From the NCBI RefSeq assembly GCF_000281715.2, contig NZ_CP124576.1, positions 1,557,501-1,621,500 on the forward strand: DNA of 64,000 bases, read 5' to 3'. The DNA comes from Sphingobium sp. AP49 (GTDB taxonomy: Bacteria > Pseudomonadota > Alphaproteobacteria > Sphingomonadales > Sphingomonadaceae). A model generated the notes under the pieces. That model was not told the DNA's origin. It worked only from the letters and a program-made list of their open reading frames with translations, and did no database searches. A program made the position numbers and the translations under genes. The number at the start of each line of letters is the position of its first letter. Positions within the stretch are counted from its first letter, which is position 1. Positions 53,851 to 61,413 of this stretch are shown in pieces.

Positions 53851-55167
53851 ATGAAGAAGATCATCCTGCTCGCCGCCGCTTCGGCCCTTGTCACCCCTGC
53901 TCTGGCGGCGCCGGCCGCGCCTGCTGCGCCCGATGCGGCGCGGTTGAAGGCGACGGTGGAGAGGCTGGTGAGCTTCGGCACGCGCCATACGCTGTCGAGC
54001 GCGACCGACCCCAAGCGGGGGATCGGCGCGGCGCGGGCCTGGGGCAAGGCCGAGTTCGAGAGGATCGGCAAGGGCTGTGGCGGCTGTCTGACCGTCGAGA
54101 CGGTGGCCGATCGCTTCACCGGGCCGCGCGCGCCCGACGGGGTCGAGGTGGTCGACGTGCTGGCGATCCAGAAGGGCACCGGTGATCCCAACGAGGTGGT
54201 GATCGTCGCCGGGCATATCGACAGCCGCGTGACCGACGTGATGAACATCACCAGCGATGCGCCGGGTGCCAATGACAATGCGTCGGGCACGGCACTGGTG
54301 ATCGAGGCGGCGCGGGTGCTGGCCGGGCAGAAATATAACGGCACGATCGTCTATGCGCTGCTGTCGGGCGAGGAACAGGGATTGTGGGGCGGCAAGCTGC
54401 TTGCCAGCACGGCCAAGGCGCGCGGCTGGCATGTGCGGGCGATGCTGAACAATGACATTGTCGGCAACACGGTGGGGCAGAATGGCCAGGTGGTGTCGGA
54501 TCGGGTGCGGGTCTTCTCCGAGGGCATTCGCGCGGGCGACGACGCCAAGGCGAACCTGACGCGCCGGGCGATCGGCGGCGAGGATGACGGCCCGTCGCGG
54601 GCGCTGGCCAAGGCGATCGACGGCATCGCGCAGGCGGACCCGAAGATCGGGCTGGAGGTGCTGGCGGTGCGGCGGTTCGATCGGTTCGGGCGCGGCGGCG
54701 ATCATTCGCCCTTCCTGGACCTGGGCTTTCCGGCGGTGCGCTTTTCGGTGGGGATCGAGAATTATGACCGGCAGCATCAGGACCTGCGCACCGAAAATGG
54801 CCGGGTCTATGGCGACACGGTCGAGGGCATGGACTTTCCCTATCTGGCGAAGGTGACCGCGCTCAATGTCGCGACCCTGCGGCGGCTGGCCGATGCGCCG
54901 GCGGCGCCAGCGACGGTGTCGCTGGATGGCGCGCTGTCGATGGACACGCGGGTCTTCTGGGACGCGGTGCCGGGGGCGGTCAGCTACAAGGTGTATTGGC
55001 GGCGCGCGGACAAGCAGGACTGGAGCGACAGCCGGGTCGTGACTGGCGCAACTGAGACGGTGCTGAAGGATATCGTGGTCGACGATCATTTCATCGGCGT
55101 TGCGGCGGTGGCGAAGGACGGGGCCGAGAGCCTGGTGACCTTTGGCGGGATGGCGCCGCGCAAATAG
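53851..55167 (+). CDS. M28 family peptidase with C-terminal Fn3-like domain
   Basis: The 438-aa protein has a signal peptide (to LAAPA, about 20), a CGGC pair (Cys76, Cys79), and zinc motifs His122 (AGHIDSR), Asp142 (GANDNASG), Glu174/175 (SGEEQGLWG), Asp in LNNDIVGN and a C-terminal His in DRQHQD. Unlike the other two M28 enzymes here it has no PA insert; instead residues 350-430 form a fibronectin-III-like module (WDAVPGAVSYKVYWRR). This subtype is close to bacterial leucyl aminopeptidase-like secreted enzymes. It precedes the large terminase gene with a terminator between. Confidence 0.88.
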   Translation: MKKIILLAAASALVTPALAAPAAPAAPDAARLKATVERLVSFGTRHTLSSATDPKRGIGAARAWGKAEFERIGKGCGGCLTVETVADRFTGPRAPDGVEVVDVLAIQKGTGDPNEVVIVAGHIDSRVTDVMNITSDAPGANDNASGTALVIEAARVLAGQKYNGTIVYALLSGEEQGLWGGKLLASTAKARGWHVRAMLNNDIVGNTVGQNGQVVSDRVRVFSEGIRAGDDAKANLTRRAIGGEDDGPSRALAKAIDGIAQADPKIGLEVLAVRRFDRFGRGGDHSPFLDLGFPAVRFSVGIENYDRQHQDLRTENGRVYGDTVEGMDFPYLAKVTALNVATLRRLADAPAAPATVSLDGALSMDTRVFWDAVPGAVSYKVYWRRADKQDWSDSRVVTGATETVLKDIVVDDHFIGVAAVAKDGAESLVTFGGMAPRK

Positions 55168-55169
55168 GA

Positions 55170-55210
55170 TTTTGGTTCGCGCCGAGGCGCGGAGACGCGG
55201 AGATTTTTTG
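55170..55210. repeat. Family B repeat, half copy
   Basis: TTCGCGCCGAGGCGCGGAG and the following ACGCGGAGATTTT match the right arm of the family B repeats at 50596 and 60951, with no matching left arm. It lies directly after the M28 stop. Confidence 0.6.
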
Positions 55211-55236
55211 GAAGGCCGCCTGCGGGCGGCCTTTTT
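55211..55236 (+). terminator. Intrinsic terminator before the large terminase gene
   Basis: AAGGCCGCC-tgc-GGGCGGCCTTTTT is a strong GC stem followed by five Ts, located 30 bases before the terminase start. It should stop transcription coming from the M28 gene, so terL needs its own promoter or anti-termination. Confidence 0.88.
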
Positions 55237-55265
55237 GTTGCGTGTGGTTTGGGGGAGGGGCGGGG

Positions 55266-56573
55266 ATGCAGATGGCCGATTGCGACTGGGTCGAGCAGGC
55301 GGCGGCCTGGCCCGATCTGGCGCGCTGGCTGAGCGTCGAGGCGGCCGAGCGGCTGGGGCAGGACTGGCATTTCCTGGCGCGGCCGGCGCAACTGGCGCCG
55401 GCGGGCGAGTGGCGCATCTGGCTGATGATGGCGGGGCGCGGTTTTGGCAAGACGCGGGCCGGGGCGGAATGGGTGCGCGCCATTGCCGAGCGCGATCCCG
55501 AGGCGCGGATCGCGCTGGTCGGTGCGACCCTGGGCGAGGCGCGCAGCGTGATGGTGGAGGGGGCGAGCGGGGTGCTGGCGGTGGCGCCCTGGTGGGCGCG
55601 GCCGGCCTATGCCCCGGCGCTGCGCACGCTGACCTGGCCCAATGGCGCGCAGGCGCGACTGTTCGGCGCGGCCGAGCCGGAAAGCCTGCGCGGGCCGCAG
55701 TTCAGCCATGGCTGGGCCGACGAGATCGGCAAATGGCCGGGCGGGCAGGTGGCCTGGGACAATATGATGATGGCGATGCGGCTGGGGCATGATCCGCGCG
55801 TGGTGGCGACGACGACGCCGCGCCCGGTGCCGCTGGTGCGGGCGCTGGTGGCAAGAGATGGCGCCGATGTGGTGCTGACGCGGGGGCGGACGGCGGACAA
55901 TGCAGCGCATCTGGCGGCCGGCTTCGTTGACGATGTGACGCGCCTTTATGGCGGCACGCGGCTGGGGCGGCAGGAACTGGACGGCGAACTGATCGAGGAG
56001 GCGGAAGGCGCGCTATGGACCCGCGCGGCGCTGGAGGCGTGCCGGGTGCGGCATGTGCCGGGCGCGCTGGCGCGGGTGGTGGTGGCGGTCGACCCGCCGG
56101 CGACGGCCGGAGGGGATGCGTGCGGCATCGTCGTGGTCGGATTGGGCGGAGATGGGCGCGGCTATGTGATCGCGGACGCGAGCGTGGCGGGCTGCTCGCC
56201 CGAAGGCTGGGCGCGGGCAGTGGCGCAGGCGGCGCAGGGCCATGGCGCCGACCGGGTGGTGGCCGAGGCCAATAATGGCGGCGACATGGTGGCGAGCGTG
56301 CTGCGTGCGGCGCAGGAGGCGCTGCCGCTGCGGCTGGTCCATGCCAGCCGGGGCAAGGCGGCGCGGGCCGAGCCGGTGGCGGCGCTCTATGAGGCCGGGC
56401 GGGTGGCGCATCGCGGGGCTTTCCCGGAGCTGGAGGACCAGATGTGTGGGCTGCTGGCGGGGGGAAGCTATGTCGGGCCGGGGCGCTCGCCCGATCGGGC
56501 GGATGCGCTGGTGTGGGGGCTGAGCGAACTGATGCTGGGGACGAAGGGCGAGGCGCGGGTCAGGGGGCTTTGA
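55266..56573 (+). CDS. terL: GTA-type large terminase (DNA-packaging ATPase/nuclease)
   Basis: The 435-aa protein has a Walker A AGRGFGKT (56-63) in the typical terminase context MAGRGFGKTRAGAEWVR, Walker B with Asp152-Glu153 (GWADEIGKW), the TTTPRPVP coupling motif, and a C-terminal RNase H-like nuclease with Asp in VVAVDPPA and Asp in SPDRADALVWGL. Length and motifs match the gene 2 product of alphaproteobacterial gene transfer agents. ATG 55266 follows GGGGAGGGG. It powers DNA entry into the head. The active site looks intact. Confidence 0.9.
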   Translation: MQMADCDWVEQAAAWPDLARWLSVEAAERLGQDWHFLARPAQLAPAGEWRIWLMMAGRGFGKTRAGAEWVRAIAERDPEARIALVGATLGEARSVMVEGASGVLAVAPWWARPAYAPALRTLTWPNGAQARLFGAAEPESLRGPQFSHGWADEIGKWPGGQVAWDNMMMAMRLGHDPRVVATTTPRPVPLVRALVARDGADVVLTRGRTADNAAHLAAGFVDDVTRLYGGTRLGRQELDGELIEEAEGALWTRAALEACRVRHVPGALARVVVAVDPPATAGGDACGIVVVGLGGDGRGYVIADASVAGCSPEGWARAVAQAAQGHGADRVVAEANNGGDMVASVLRAAQEALPLRLVHASRGKAARAEPVAALYEAGRVAHRGAFPELEDQMCGLLAGGSYVGPGRSPDRADALVWGLSELMLGTKGEARVRGL

Positions 56574-56593
56574 GGGGAGGGCTGTGCGTGCGC

Positions 56594-56637
56594 CGCGTGA
56601 GGCATTTTCGCGCGGAGACGCGGAGACGCGAAGAAGG
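56594..56637. repeat. Family B repeat, half copy
   Basis: GCGTGAGGCATTTTCGCGCG, then GAGACGCGGAGACGCGAAG, corresponds to the loop plus right arm of the repeat at 50596-50656. The left arm is absent. Confidence 0.65.
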
Positions 56638-56651
56638 GTGGAAAGCGGACG

Positions 56652-57257
56652 ATGCTGTCCTATAACGAGACTATGTTCAAGAGAGCTAAAACAACTGGTA
56701 AAGGCACCGTCCCAAATCACCTCAAAGATCGTTTCCGGTATTTGGACGGGCTTACGCCTGCGAGTGCTTTGGGACCGTGGCGTAAATTGGTAACGATTGC
56801 TATAGGGGGCCTTCAGCACATCGGTTTTGCGTCGAATTCTGACCTACTCTTAGTTGTTTCGGGCGCGCGCGGACGTGGCGTTGTTGACTGCGCAACCGGC
56901 GGCAAAGTTGCAAGAGATGATGAAGAGTATTACCCCGATTTCGGTGCTTTAGAGGCCGAAGGCATAGGCCCGTTGGAGGGGCAGCAGATTCGAGTAGCTG
57001 GAGTTTCCGGCGGCGGCTTATCCCACGCCACCGAGGACGGATGGCTTATCGAACTGCATCCGCTTTCATGGCCAGAGGAAGAGTTTTTCTTGTGTCCACC
57101 GGGGCAGACAATGCTGTGGAGTCCTCCTGCGGCTGAACCCGAGTTGTTCAAGTTAAGGCCGTTGCCGTCCTCATTGGTAGCTTATGGCTTTTCCCCGACC
57201 GGTAGATCTCTGGTTATAGCTACATCTTCGGATTTGGAGATATACAGCCGCGCTTAG
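56652..57257 (+). CDS. Hypothetical protein in AT-richer DNA after terL
   Basis: The 201-aa product is soluble and beta-rich, with HIGFASNSDLLLVVSGARGR, GVVDCATGGKVARDD, WLIELHPLSWPEEEFFLCPP and SLVVSYGF-like (VAYGFSPTGRSLVIATSSD) segments; the end resembles a WD40-style blade. GC content is visibly lower than in terL, with codons such as TTA, AAA and ATA. ATG 56652 or 56673 may be the start. Flanked by a family B repeat upstream and a family A repeat downstream, it looks like a cargo gene. It resembles small bacterial immunity-type proteins only in general style. Confidence 0.6.
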   Translation: MLSYNETMFKRAKTTGKGTVPNHLKDRFRYLDGLTPASALGPWRKLVTIAIGGLQHIGFASNSDLLLVVSGARGRGVVDCATGGKVARDDEEYYPDFGALEAEGIGPLEGQQIRVAGVSGGGLSHATEDGWLIELHPLSWPEEEFFLCPPGQTMLWSPPAAEPELFKLRPLPSSLVAYGFSPTGRSLVIATSSDLEIYSRA

Positions 57258-57267
57258 CATCCGCTTA

Positions 57268-57332
57268 TGGTTGTTAGCCGTCAAAGCCCGACATCGTCAT
57301 TGCTTCGCTACGCTAGCAATGACGGGAGATGG
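57268..57332. repeat. REP-like palindrome, family A, deleted copy
   Basis: TGGTTGTTAGCCGTCAAAGC then CCGACATCGTCATTG followed by a single arm (CTTCGCTACGCTAGCAATGA) and GGGAGATGG. The left arm is lost exactly as in the copy at 50746. Confidence 0.8.
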
Positions 57333-57495
57333 CCGATGTCAGGCCATCCTGCCCATGCCGAGGCGGAATAGGCCAAGGATGGGTGGGGCAATATTTGGTT
57401 TCAATGTGAGACCTTTATTCCTGGGGCGGTGGGCGCTACATCGAAGCGTCATGGGCCGGGCTTAGGCTGGCACCGTTGCAATATAAGGATTTCTC

Positions 57496-58128
57496 ATGCT
57501 GATCGACCGTCTGAACTGGCGCTATGCCACCAAGAAGATGAACCCGGACTTGGCGGTGGCCGAGGACAAGGTGGAGCGCATCCTGGAGGCGGTGCGGCTG
57601 GCGCCGACGTCGAGCGGGTTGCAGCAGTTCGAGGTGATTGTCGTCACCAACAAGGCATTGCGCGCCAAGATCCGCGCGATCGCCTGGGACCAGGCGCAGG
57701 TGACCGACGCGTCGCATCTGGTCGTCTTTGCCGCCTGGGACAATTATACCGCCGACCGGATCAACGGCATGTTCGACCTGGTCAATGACGAGCGCGGTTT
57801 CCGCAACGAGGGCTGGGAAGCCTATCGCCAGATGCTGCTCAACACCTATCCGCAGCGCGACGCCCAGACCAATTTCGAACATGCCGCGCGCCAGGCCTAT
57901 GTCGGCCTTGGCATCGCGCTGACCGCCGCCGCCTTTGAAGAGGTGGATGCGACGCCGATGGAGGGTTTCGACCCGGCTGCGCTGGACGAGATACTGGACC
58001 TGCGGGCGCGCGGGCTGCGCTCGGTGGTGATGATGCCGCTGGGCTATCGTGCGGACGAGGGCGACTGGCTGGTCAATTTGAAGAAGGTGCGGCGTCCGGC
58101 GGCGGACTTCATCTCGCGCATCGATTGA
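57496..58128 (+). CDS. NAD(P)H-dependent nitroreductase family protein
   Basis: The 210-aa flavoprotein has RYATKKMNPDLAV at the N-terminus, then the FMN-binding LAPTSSGLQQFEVIVV and the C-terminal GLRSVVMMPLGYRADEGDW, typical of NfsB/YdgI-type enzymes. AAGGATTTC precedes the ATG. It reduces nitro compounds or quinones with FMN. Codon use is that of a resident gene. It lies between the terminase and portal genes, with repeats on its upstream side. Confidence 0.9.
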   Translation: MLIDRLNWRYATKKMNPDLAVAEDKVERILEAVRLAPTSSGLQQFEVIVVTNKALRAKIRAIAWDQAQVTDASHLVVFAAWDNYTADRINGMFDLVNDERGFRNEGWEAYRQMLLNTYPQRDAQTNFEHAARQAYVGLGIALTAAAFEEVDATPMEGFDPAALDEILDLRARGLRSVVMMPLGYRADEGDWLVNLKKVRRPAADFISRID

Positions 58129-58340
58129 TTGACCCGGGGCAGGCGGCTGGAAATCCTGACTTGTCCCGAGAAAAATCCGCCTGCTAGGTCAAGGACATGG
58201 ATTGGTCGGAAGCCGCTGGCCGACGGACGGCATCGGACGGATGCGGGGTGCGCGGGCGGCAGGCGCGTGCACCCTTTCATCCTTCCGTGCGTTGTTTCTG
58301 TCTCTATGCGGATCGACCTGAAAGCAGACGGAGAATTGTC

Positions 58341-58679
58341 ATGAAGATGGCCAAGATGGTGGCGGCGGCAATGGCCGTTTCGCTGATCGCGTCGCCGGTG
58401 CTGGCGAAGAAGCTGAGCAGCAAGGAAGAGGCGCGCGTGGCGCGGGCCGATCCGCGCGAGCGGGATGATGTGCGCTATTGCCTGGAACAGGGCAAGAAGG
58501 GGCGCGACAAGGGCACGGTGATCGGCGCGGCCGGTGGCGCGGGGGCCGGCGTGATCGCCGGCGGCAGCGTCGGCGAGACGGTGCTGGCGGGCGCGGCCGG
58601 CGCGGTGGCCGGGCGCCTGATCGGCAAGGGCGCGGGCACCAATTCGACCTGCGACGAGATATTGAAGCGCAATCCCTAA
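58341..58679 (+). CDS. Glycine-zipper secreted protein
   Basis: The 112-aa product has a signal peptide (ending VLAKK), a charged linker with a Cys (RYCLEQGKKGRDKG), a glycine-zipper stretch (GAAGGAGAGVIAGGSVG, then AGAAGAVAGRLIG) and a final Cys in TCDEILKR. Such proteins insert into or associate with membranes. A GGAG site precedes ATG 58341. A terminator follows within 30 bases. Confidence 0.82.
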   Translation: MKMAKMVAAAMAVSLIASPVLAKKLSSKEEARVARADPRERDDVRYCLEQGKKGRDKGTVIGAAGGAGAGVIAGGSVGETVLAGAAGAVAGRLIGKGAGTNSTCDEILKRNP

Positions 58680-58705
58680 GCGGGTGCGCGACAGGATAAA
58701 GGCAG

Positions 58706-58732
58706 AAGGGCGTGGGTTTCCGCGCCCTTTTT
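58706..58732 (+). terminator. Intrinsic terminator after the glycine-zipper gene
   Basis: AAGGGCG and CGCCCTTTTT form a 7-bp stem with a 10-base loop and a T-tract, 27 bases after the stop codon. Confidence 0.8.
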
Positions 58733-58749
58733 CTTTGAGCGCTTACAGA

Positions 58750-58897
58750 TTGTTTGAGAAATCGCGAAAGAGCGATTTCTGATACGGCACCAGCCCGCTC
58801 CCCCACCCGGCCACCCATAGAATACTGCCGTTGGGTGGCCGGGTGGGGGAGCGGGCTGGTGCCGGAATGCGCCGGATGGCGCATTCTCAAACAGACT
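58750..58897. mobile_element. MITE-like composite palindromic element
   Basis: Nested structure: outer inverted ends TGTTTGAGAA (58751-58760) and TTCTCAAACA (58884-58893); a left mini-hairpin AAATCGC/GCGATTT (58759-58778); a right mini-hairpin TGCGCC/GGCGCA (58868-58883); and a central perfect 33-bp inverted repeat (58785-58817 and 58832-58864, 14-base loop). CTTACAGA flanks it on both sides (58742-58749, 58898-58905), a possible 8-bp target duplication. No protein is encoded. The right repeat contains the stop codon of the Sel1 gene. Confidence 0.7.
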
Positions 58898-58898
58898 C

Positions 58899-59621
58899 TT
58901 ACAGAGTATCGGCCAGTGCGCGCAGGGCGGCGTGGGGCGAGGCGGCGAGATGGTCGCGCATCATGGTGCGGAAGGCGGGGGTGGCGCTGGTCGCGGCGGT
59001 CTGCATCCAGTGGGTGGCGGCGGCGATGTCGCCGGCATCGGCCAGCAGCCGGGCATGGTTGAACTGGCCGCGAAAATCGCCGCCCTCTGCCGCGATGCGG
59101 TAGCATTGCGCCGCGCGGGTCCTGTCGCGGGGGAGGAGGCAGCCTTCCTCATGAAAGGCGCCAAGGAAATTGATCGACTTGGCATGGCCGAGGGCGGCGG
59201 CCTTCTGGAACCAGCCTAACGCCGCCTGTTCATCCTTCGCGACGCCCGCGCCGAGGCCGAGCGCGCTGCCCCAATTATACATGCCCCAGTCGAGGCCCGC
59301 TTGCGCCGCGCGGCGATAGCAGGCGGCGGCCGCGACCGGATCGACCGGTGTGCCCCAGCCCTTTTCATGGCAGCGGCCGACCATGTTGATCGCCATCACA
59401 TGGCCCGAGGCGGCGGCCAGGCCGAACTGGCGGAAGGCTTCGGCCGGGTCGGCGACGACGCCCTGACCGTCGAGCAGGATCTGGCCATAGAGCGCCTGGG
59501 CTTCGGGCAGGCCGGCATCGGCGCCGGCGCGGATCAGTGCGGCGGCGGCCTGCGGCGAGGCGGCGAGCTGGTCGCGCATCTGGTCGGCGGTCTGGGACAA
59601 GAGAGGCGAGGGGGCGGTCAT
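58899..59621 (-). CDS. Sel1/TPR-like repeat protein
   Basis: The 240-aa protein consists of Sel1-type helical repeats (AQALYGQILLDGQGVVADPA then EAFRQFGLAAASGH; AAACYRRAAQAG; AALGWFQKAAALGH; AAQCYRIAAEGGD), each about 36 residues. There is no signal peptide or catalytic domain. It probably mediates protein-protein contacts in the cytoplasm. It points against the terminase/portal direction, and its stop codon lies in the direct repeat flanking the palindromic element. Confidence 0.9.
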   Translation of the reverse strand: MTAPSPLLSQTADQMRDQLAASPQAAAALIRAGADAGLPEAQALYGQILLDGQGVVADPAEAFRQFGLAAASGHVMAINMVGRCHEKGWGTPVDPVAAAACYRRAAQAGLDWGMYNWGSALGLGAGVAKDEQAALGWFQKAAALGHAKSINFLGAFHEEGCLLPRDRTRAAQCYRIAAEGGDFRGQFNHARLLADAGDIAAATHWMQTAATSATPAFRTMMRDHLAASPHAALRALADTL

Positions 59622-59758
59622 CAGGGCAGGTCTCTGGTTTGGATATTGCGACTGATTAGCAGGATGGCGCGGCGCTGGAAACAGGGCGGCAATATTTTGG
59701 GCGGATCAACTGCCCCTCTCCAAGTTTCGGTAGGCGGCTGGCGCCGCCAACCTTCCCT

Positions 59759-59788
59759 ATCCTCTCCCCGGCGGGGCGAGGATTTTTT
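59759..59788 (+). terminator. Intrinsic terminator just upstream of the portal start
   Basis: ATCCTC-tccccggcggggc-GAGGATTTTTT: the stem continues inward as CCCC/GGGG, and six Ts follow. It is oriented toward the portal gene and ends 18 bases before its ATG. It could terminate incoming transcription or attenuate the portal transcript. Confidence 0.85.
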
Positions 59789-59805
59789 GCATGGGGGATG
59801 TTCGG

Positions 59806-60948
59806 ATGAAATGGTTTGGAACGAAGGCGGCGGCTGGAGAAGCCAGGCGCCCGGTGCTGGCGCGGGCCTGGGGATCGGGAGCGGTGGCGCTGGGGGAATG
59901 GCCGGCCAGCTATGAGGCGCAGCTGCGCGCCGGGGTGATCGGCAATCCGGTCGCGCAGCGGGCAATGCGGCTGGTGTCCGAAGGAGCGGGGGCATGCGCG
60001 CTGAAGGTCGGCGGGGTGGAGACCGGGATGGACGCCGAGGCGGCGGCGCGGGTCGGGGCGCTGGTGGCGCGAGCGTCGGCGGGGCAGGGGCTGATCGAGA
60101 CGCTGGCGAGCCATGTGCTGCTGCACGGCAATGGCTATGTGCAGGTGATTGCGGGCGCGGACGGCATGCCGGCCGAGCTGTTCGCGCTGCGGCCCGAGCG
60201 GGTGAGCGTGGAGGCGGATGCGCGCGGCTGGCCCGCCGCCTATCTCTATCGCGTGGGCGAGAGCGTGACCCGGCTGTCGCCCGAGGATGGCGCGGGGCGG
60301 ACCAGCCTGCTGCATATCCGGGCGCTCCATCCGCTCGACGATCATTATGGCCTGGGCTGTGTCGGCGCGGCGGCGGGGGCGGTGGCGATCCACAATGCCG
60401 CCACGGTGTGGAACAAGGCGCTGCTCGACAATGCGGCGCGGCCGAGCGGGGCGATGGTCTATGCGCCGGGCGACGGATCGGTGCTGAGCCCGGAGCAGTT
60501 CGAGCGGGTGCGGCGCGAGATGGAGGCGGCGTTCAGCGGCGCGGCCAATGCCGGGCGGCCGATGCTGCTGGAGGGCGGGCTCGACTGGCGGGCGATGAGC
60601 CTGTCGCCGGCCGAGATGGACTTTGTGGGGCTGAAGGCCGCAGCGGCGCGGGAGATATCGCTGGCCTTTGGCGTGCCGCCGATGCTGATGGGGCTGCCGG
60701 GCGACAATAGCTACGCCAATTATCGCGAGGCGAACAAGGCGCTGTGGCGGCAGACGATATTGCCGCTGGTCGGCAAGATCGGCGCGGGACTAGCGCAGGG
60801 ACTGCAGGGCTGGTGGCCGGGGCTGAGCCTGGCGCCGGACCTGGACGCAGTGCCGGCGCTGTCGGACGAGCGCGCGGCGCTGTGGGAGCGGGTGGCGGGG
60901 GCGGATTTCCTCTCTGCGGAAGAGAAGAAGGCGATGCTGGGGATTTGA
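59806..60948 (+). CDS. Phage HK97-type portal protein, GTA family
   Basis: The 380-aa protein has the portal-family pattern VIGNPVAQRAMRLVSEGAG, HVLLHGNGYVQVI, LFALRPERVSVE, SLLHIRALHPLDDHYGLG-like text and EISLAFGVPPMLMGLPGDN then SYANYREANKALWRQTI, highly typical of HK97 portal and of GTA gene 3. Length matches. GGGGGA lies 8 bases before ATG 59806. It forms the dodecameric DNA channel of the head. The frame is complete with no disruption. terL is 3.2 kb upstream, normally adjacent. Confidence 0.92.
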   Translation: MKWFGTKAAAGEARRPVLARAWGSGAVALGEWPASYEAQLRAGVIGNPVAQRAMRLVSEGAGACALKVGGVETGMDAEAAARVGALVARASAGQGLIETLASHVLLHGNGYVQVIAGADGMPAELFALRPERVSVEADARGWPAAYLYRVGESVTRLSPEDGAGRTSLLHIRALHPLDDHYGLGCVGAAAGAVAIHNAATVWNKALLDNAARPSGAMVYAPGDGSVLSPEQFERVRREMEAAFSGAANAGRPMLLEGGLDWRAMSLSPAEMDFVGLKAAAAREISLAFGVPPMLMGLPGDNSYANYREANKALWRQTILPLVGKIGAGLAQGLQGWWPGLSLAPDLDAVPALSDERAALWERVAGADFLSAEEKKAMLGI

Positions 60949-60950
60949 GG

Positions 60951-61042
60951 TTCGCGCGGAGACGCGGAGGCGCGGAGATTTTTGCGCTGCCGCCTGCGGC
61001 GGCCCTTTTTCTCTTCTCCGCGTCTTCGCGGCTCCGCGTGAA
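60951..61042. repeat. Family B repeat with internal terminator
   Basis: Imperfect inverted arms GTTCGCGCGGAGACGCGGAG and CTCCGCGTCTTCGCGGCTCC enclose a strong terminator-like hairpin GCCGCC-tgc-GGCGGCCCTTTTT (60989-61010). It follows the portal stop by two bases, so portal transcription should stop here, before the g3.5-like and protease genes. Confidence 0.8.
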
Positions 61043-61055
61043 CCCTGTCTGCTTT

Positions 61056-61193
61056 CTAGTGGCGGCAATGGCCCTCTATGGTCCAGCGGCCGCCGCTGTC
61101 GAGGCAGCGATCCTGGGCGAGCCAGTCGCTTTGCCAGAGGCAGAGGGCGGCGGCGATCAGGACCAGCAGCGCGCCGAGCAGCGCCCGCTTCAC
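61056..61193 (-). CDS. Tiny Cys-motif membrane protein, copy 2
   Basis: The 45-aa product starts at GTG: one helix (RALLGALLVLIAAALCLW) followed by a short outer domain QDRCLDSGGRWTIEGHCRH. The C-x3-GG-x-W-x5-C motif is shared with the gene just upstream (C-x3-GG-x-W-x5-C in CLLQGGSWNMDNGFC), so the pair arose by duplication. The two Cys could form a periplasmic disulfide loop. Ribosome site weak; the start follows 7 bases after the stop of copy 1, so coupling is likely. Confidence 0.65.
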   Translation of the reverse strand: MKRALLGALLVLIAAALCLWQSDWLAQDRCLDSGGRWTIEGHCRH

Positions 61194-61200
61194 ACCCGCT

Positions 61201-61368
61201 TCACAGGGGCCGGGCGAGGCTGTCGAGACGGCAGAAGCCGTTGTCCATGTTCCAGCTGCCGCCCTGCAGCAGGCAGTCGCCGGCGCGGAACAGGCCGAAA
61301 TGCCAGGCGATGAGGCCGAGCGCGAGGATGACGAGGGCGATCAGCAATTTGCGAGGGGTGCGCTTCAT
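61201..61368 (-). CDS. Tiny Cys-motif membrane protein, copy 1
   Basis: The 55-aa product has a basic start (MKRTPRK), a single helix (LLIALVILALGLIAWHFG) and an exported tail AGDCLLQGGSWNMDNGFCRL. Tail spacing C-x3-GG-x-W-x5-C matches copy 2. It lies antisense within the head-gene region between portal and the g3.5-like gene. Function unknown; conservation of the motif in two adjacent divergent copies argues that both are real genes. Confidence 0.68.
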   Translation of the reverse strand: MKRTPRKLLIALVILALGLIAWHFGLFRAGDCLLQGGSWNMDNGFCRLDSLARPL

Positions 61369-61413
61369 GCGCGCCCAGATAGGGGCGCGCGGCGCCCAAG
61401 GGAAGGTGGGGCC

